From positions 682,001-746,000 of the forward strand of contig CATOTI010000001.1 in NCBI GenBank assembly GCA_951813295.1: a DNA stretch of 64,000 bases. Direction: 5' to 3'. The notes beneath the pieces were generated by a model. The model did no database searches. It was not told the DNA's origin and saw only the letters and a list, made by a program, of their open reading frames with translations. Position numbers and translations under genes: made by a program. Shown piece by piece: positions 60,704-64,000 of the stretch. Each line of letters opens with the position of its first letter. Positions within the stretch are counted from its first letter, which is position 1. The stretch is from an uncultured Pseudomonadales bacterium (GTDB lineage: Bacteria > Pseudomonadota > Gammaproteobacteria > Pseudomonadales > Azotimanducaceae).

Positions 60704-61870
60704 ATGACTGATGGCATCATCGAGTCGTTCTTCGTCATCTTCAGCGGTGCCGCAATTTTCGCGACGCTCGCGCTCTATACGCGCCAACCGCTGATCGTTG
60801 CGTATATCGTCATCGGCTGTCTGTTCGGTCCCCACGCCTTGCAATGGGTCACCGATCCCGCGCTGCTCTCGGAGATCGGCGAGATCGGCATCATCTTCCT
60901 CTTGTTCCTCGTCGGCCTCGACCTCCCGCCCGCGAAGCTCCGGGACATGCTGCAGAAGTCGATCATCACGGCTCTCGGCAGCTCCCTCGCCTTCTTTGCC
61001 GTGGGGTTCGGCGTGCTCTTCGTCTTCGGATTCACGCTGATCGAGGCGATCGTCGCGGGCATCGCCTGCATGTTTTCAAGCACGATTCTCGGCATCAAGC
61101 TGCTCCCGACCACCGTTCTGCACCACCGCCATATCGGTGAGATCGTCATCAGTCTGCTGCTCATCCAGGACATCCTCGCGATCCTGGCACTTTTGATCAT
61201 CGGTGGTATCAGTACACCCAGTGCCGATCCGATCTACACCGTGCTCACGGTCGGCGTCGGACTACCCGTACTGGCGATTCTCGCGGCGCTCGGCGTGCGC
61301 TTCGTCATCGAACCCGTCGTCCGGCGATTCGATGCGTTCCACGAGTACATCTTCCTGCTGGCGATCGGCTGGTGCCTCGGCATCGCGAGCCTCGGGCACC
61401 TGTTCGGCCTATCGCTCGAGATCGGCGCGATCATCGCCGGCGTCACGCTCGCCAGTTCGCCCATCGCCCAATGGATCACCGAAAACCTCCGCCCGCTACG
61501 AGATTTCTTCCTCGTGCTGTTCTTCTTTTCGGTGGGTGCGGCAATCGACCCTGTGTTGCTCCTCAAGATGATCCTGCCGACGGCCATCCTCGCGGTGCTT
61601 CTGGTCGCGGTGAAACCGCCCGTCTTCCGCGCCCTGCTCAACTGGCAGGGCGAACCGGGCGGTGCGTCCCTGGAAGCCGGGTACCGACTCGGCCAGGCGA
61701 GCGAGTTTTCGCTGCTGCTCACTTACGTCGCCGGTACCGCGCTCCTGACGGCGGAGGCGGCCCACGTGATCCAGGGCGCGACCGTGATCACGCTTCTCCT
61801 GTCGACCTATCTCGTGATTCTCCGCTACCCGAGCCCTATCGCCATTTCGCGCGAGTTGCGCCGCGACTGA
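60704..61870 (+). CDS. CPA2-family cation:proton antiporter
   Basis: A 388-residue inner-membrane antiporter with about 12 helices and no cytosolic RCK/TrkA-N domain, so shorter than KefB/KefC. Typical blocks: RQPLIVAYIVIGCLFGPHAL, LSEIGEIGIIFLLFLVGLDL, CMFSSTILGIKLLP, ISLLLIQDILAILALLI (the ion-site LLxQD), and SLEIGAIIAGVTLASSP. The ion (K+ or Na+) is not predictable. It follows DUF934 by 36 bases and ends 16 bases before the convergent reductase gene. Confidence 0.9.
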   Translation: MTDGIIESFFVIFSGAAIFATLALYTRQPLIVAYIVIGCLFGPHALQWVTDPALLSEIGEIGIIFLLFLVGLDLPPAKLRDMLQKSIITALGSSLAFFAVGFGVLFVFGFTLIEAIVAGIACMFSSTILGIKLLPTTVLHHRHIGEIVISLLLIQDILAILALLIIGGISTPSADPIYTVLTVGVGLPVLAILAALGVRFVIEPVVRRFDAFHEYIFLLAIGWCLGIASLGHLFGLSLEIGAIIAGVTLASSPIAQWITENLRPLRDFFLVLFFFSVGAAIDPVLLLKMILPTAILAVLLVAVKPPVFRALLNWQGEPGGASLEAGYRLGQASEFSLLLTYVAGTALLTAEAAHVIQGATVITLLLSTYLVILRYPSPIAISRELRRD

Positions 61871-61886
61871 TAAGTCGCGCGGCGAC

Positions 61887-62882
61887 CTAGGCCGAAACCT
61901 TCACGAGCCCGCGACCGACCATCTCGCCGGCGAGGATCCGATCGATCGCCGGGGACAGATCGTCGAGGGTGAGTTCCTCGACGAGGGCTTCGAGCCCGTC
62001 GAGGTGCCAGTCGCCCGCCAATCGTTGCCAGACCCGTGCCTTCTCCTCGATCGGAAGTTCGACGGAGTCGACGCCCAGTAGATTCACGTTGCGTAGAATG
62101 AATGGGAGGACCGTCGCGCCGAACTGCGGCGAGGCAACGAGCCCACAGGCGGCGAGACTGCCGCCGTACTTCAGCGATTTGACGGCGTTGAAGAGGATAT
62201 CGCCCCCGACCGAATCGACGACACCGGCCCAGATTTCTTTGAGCAGCGGTCGATTGGTGCCTTCCTGCAAGTCTTCGCGCGAGAGAATGGACGCGGCACC
62301 AAGTTCTTCGAGAAAGGCGTGCTTGTCCGCCTTGCCCGTCACCGCATGGACCTCGTAGCCGAGTTTCTTCAACAGCATGACGGCGACAGAGCCAACGCCG
62401 CCCGTCGATCCCGTGACGAGGACGGGGCCCCGCTCAGGTGTCAGACCCATCGTCTCCAACTTGTCGACGCAGAGCGCGGCCGTGAAACCGGCCGTACCGA
62501 TGACCATCGCGGTCCTCGCATCCATGCCCTCGGGCATGGCTACCGCCCACGCGGCCGGGACGCGGATCCGTTCGGCGAAACCACCGGACGTCGACATGCC
62601 GAGGTCGAAGCCGATGACTATCACTTCGTCACCGCGCGAGAACTGATCGGATGAGGACTCGACCACCACCCCCGCCGCGTCGATGCCTGGCGTATGTGGG
62701 TAGTTACGCGTCACGCCCGGGTTGCCCGTCGCCGACAATCCGTCTTTGTAGTTGAGCGACGAATAGGCGACATCGATCAAGAGCTCGCCGTCGGGCAGGT
62801 CGGCGACGTCGCGCTCGATCACGCTGCGCGAAAACTCGCCTTCTTCTGATTTCTCGACCCGAAACGCGCGAAAAGTCGTCAT
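61887..62882 (-). CDS. acuI: Acryloyl-CoA reductase (AcuI/YhdH family, MDR superfamily)
   Basis: A 331-residue NADPH-dependent medium-chain reductase. Signatures: VAYSSLNYKDGLSATGNPGV, YPHTPGIDAAGVVVESS, GTAGFTAALCVDKLE, VLVTGSTGGVGSVAVMLLKKLGY and a C-terminal GRGLVKV. Zinc-binding residues of alcohol dehydrogenases are absent, as expected. AcuI reduces acryloyl-CoA to propanoyl-CoA in DMSP and 3-hydroxypropionate metabolism; YhdH members may act as general detoxifiers. ATG at 62882 follows GGGAG by seven bases; the longer frame overlaps sohB. It overlaps sohB by four bases. Confidence 0.88.
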   Translation of the reverse strand: MTTFRAFRVEKSEEGEFSRSVIERDVADLPDGELLIDVAYSSLNYKDGLSATGNPGVTRNYPHTPGIDAAGVVVESSSDQFSRGDEVIVIGFDLGMSTSGGFAERIRVPAAWAVAMPEGMDARTAMVIGTAGFTAALCVDKLETMGLTPERGPVLVTGSTGGVGSVAVMLLKKLGYEVHAVTGKADKHAFLEELGAASILSREDLQEGTNRPLLKEIWAGVVDSVGGDILFNAVKSLKYGGSLAACGLVASPQFGATVLPFILRNVNLLGVDSVELPIEEKARVWQRLAGDWHLDGLEALVEELTLDDLSPAIDRILAGEMVGRGLVKVSA

Positions 62883-63892
62883 TTGATGCTCCCGATGATC
62901 CGACTGACGGTCTGTCGCCAGCCTTCGTTGAGTTGTCCTAGCACGCGCTCGAGCGGTCGTTTGGGTTGCACCCACTTCACCTCGAATACTTCGGCGCGAT
63001 CACACGCGGCGGCAAGATACTCATCCGACGTCGCGAGTTCATCTATGAGCGCCAGATCCTTGGCGCGCTGACCCATCCATGCTTCGCCCGTGGCGATCCT
63101 GGCGACGTCGATCGTCGGCCGGTACGAACCAACGAACTCGCGGAACAGCGTATGGACGTCGTCGAGTTCTTCCTGCAGCTTGGCGCGCCCCGCATCGGTG
63201 TTTTCACCGAAAACGGTGACCGGGCGCTTGTGTTCACCCGCCGTGTAGACGTCGTACTCGACGTCGAACTTGCGTAGTAGCCGATGCACATTCGGGATCT
63301 CGGCCGCAACGCCGATGGAACCGACCAGCGCAAACGGTGCGGCGAGAATCCGATTGGCGACGACCGCCATCAGGTAACCACCGCTCGCGGCGACGCGATC
63401 GACCGCAACCGTCAACGGGATCTCGCGACTTCGAACCCGCGCGAGCTGCGATGCGGCCAGTCCGTAGGCGGATACCTCTCCGCCCGGGCTGTCGACCACC
63501 GCGACCACTTCATCGCTTGGGGTCGCCGTGGTGAGGATCGCCGTCACTTCGCGGCGCAGCGCTTCGACCTGACTCGCGTGGATATCACCCTGAAAGCGAA
63601 TCACGTACACGCGAGGTCTGGCTTCCGCCGGCGCCTTGTCTTCGGCGGCGCGATGCTTTCGTTCGACCTTGTCCGCTTTCCGGTACGCCTTCGCCGAAAG
63701 GCCGGCGTGGCCGACAGCGTGCTGCCAATCACGGAGCCGATCGTTGAAGAAGGTGATCTCGATATAGCCTTCGTGCGGCTTGGGCGCGCGTCTCGCGCTC
63801 AAGGATGCGAGCGCCATCAACACCACGACGATGCCAATGACGACGGTCGCGACCTTGAGCAGAAAAGCCGCGTAGTCGAGCAGGAATTCCAT
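62879..63892 (-). CDS. sohB: Protease SohB, inner-membrane S49 peptidase
   Basis: A 337-residue membrane peptidase. An N-terminal helix (LLKVATVVIGIVVVLMALASL) is followed by a charged linker (LSAKAYRKADKVERKHRAAEDK) and one S49 domain with VIRFQGDIHASQ, AVVDSPGGEVSAYGLAASQL and the catalytic Ser in RVAASGGYLMAVVANR, then VGSIGVAAEIPNVHRLL. This is the SohB pattern, distinct from the two-domain SppA at the other end of the window. Its stop overlaps the reductase start, so both are likely one transcript. Confidence 0.93.
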   Translation of the reverse strand: MEFLLDYAAFLLKVATVVIGIVVVLMALASLSARRAPKPHEGYIEITFFNDRLRDWQHAVGHAGLSAKAYRKADKVERKHRAAEDKAPAEARPRVYVIRFQGDIHASQVEALRREVTAILTTATPSDEVVAVVDSPGGEVSAYGLAASQLARVRSREIPLTVAVDRVAASGGYLMAVVANRILAAPFALVGSIGVAAEIPNVHRLLRKFDVEYDVYTAGEHKRPVTVFGENTDAGRAKLQEELDDVHTLFREFVGSYRPTIDVARIATGEAWMGQRAKDLALIDELATSDEYLAAACDRAEVFEVKWVQPKRPLERVLGQLNEGWRQTVSRIIGSIK

Positions 63893-63964
63893 TCAGGGGG
63901 TTTCTCGAAGCGAATCAGCTAATCTAGCGCAATACCGAACGGCTCGCGATGAACGAGAACAAAA

Positions 63965-64000
63965 ATGGATCTAGCGCAAGAACTCGAAGCTCGTTTCTCA
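63965..64000 (+). CDS. Start of an unidentified gene cut by the window end
   Basis: ATG at 63965 opens MDLAQELEARFS, a plausible cytosolic N-terminus; an ATG at 63949 in another frame gives MNENKNGSSARTR. Only 12 codons are visible, so neither choice nor function can be supported further. It diverges from sohB across about 70 bases. Confidence 0.3.
   Translation, partial: MDLAQELEARFS

Noticed and set aside
1..64000. Prophage, integron or insertion sequence
   Set aside because: No transposase, integrase, terminase or att-like tRNA remnant was seen; gene content is chromosomal metabolism throughout.

Overview
The window is a GC-rich, densely packed chromosomal segment that looks gammaproteobacterial. 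Pointers are a two-domain SppA, SohB, NfuA with a degenerate A-type N-terminus, a type II secretion (T2S) gene block in classical order, a DUF934/siroheme reductase pair, HemF and full-length cobalamin-dependent MetH. I saw no rRNA, tRNA, CRISPR array, transposase or phage gene. About 60 protein genes fill nearly all the space, many overlapping by 1-4 bases at stop/start junctions. The gene set suggests an aerobic heterotroph that uses acyl-CoA, methylated amine and small organic acid substrates and passes electrons to quinone through ETF.

Layout. 0-3.3 kb: end of glutathione reductase, alkaline phosphatase and an AGCS sodium symporter with an extra soluble insert. 3.3-9.1 kb: SppA peptidase (minus strand), SDR oxidoreductase, a lone MurF, MoaA and a DUF1285 protein. 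9.1-12.7 kb: ETF-ubiquinone oxidoreductase diverging from etfBA. 12.7-18.7 kb (minus strand): PyrB, then a FecI/FecR/FecA-type cell-surface signalling set. 18.8-26.5 kb: gspEFGHIJKLM, lacking gspC, gspD and gspN. 26.5-33.2 kb: a small conserved hypothetical, then an operon of a dimethylglycine/sarcosine dehydrogenase-like flavoenzyme, an amidohydrolase and a CobW GTPase, facing a luciferase-like monooxygenase.

33.2-38.5 kb: a small lipoprotein gene behind an AT-rich palindrome, a HAD phosphatase with no standard start codon, a large acyl-CoA dehydrogenase resembling methylsuccinyl-CoA dehydrogenase, then a class III CoA-transferase and hemF bracketed by REP-like palindromes. 38.5-44.4 kb: BON lipoprotein, SMP-30 lactonase-like protein with a TctCBA transporter, an isolated ExbD and a threonine aldolase. 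44.4-48.4 kb: a nucleoside module (NupC-type transporter diverging from an adenosine-kinase-like PfkB enzyme) whose transporter arm continues into a DUF6580 membrane protein and a DUF4430 exported protein. 48.4-54.6 kb: DsbA-fold isomerase, sirtuin, a CoxE-like VWA protein that has lost its metal site, an aminoglycoside/choline-kinase-like phosphotransferase, a D-threonine-aldolase-like PLP enzyme, a NadR-like kinase and NfuA. 54.8-64 kb: MetH, siroheme reductase plus DUF934, a CPA2 antiporter, an AcuI/YhdH reductase, SohB and a gene cut by the window end.

Functional links: the acyl-CoA dehydrogenase would feed EtfAB and ETF-QO. NfuA could serve the Fe-S enzymes here (MoaA, ETF-QO, the reductase). 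The FecIRA set is a self-contained regulated uptake system. The signals most worth follow-up are the Mcd-like dehydrogenase, the VWA protein with its core deleted, the NupC-DUF6580-DUF4430 arm with a tandem repeat at its junction, the REP-like array, the 82-nt pyrimidine tract between convergent genes, an 11-bp inverted repeat abutting two divergent start codons, and two genes whose conserved N-termini lie upstream of any ATG, GTG or TTG.
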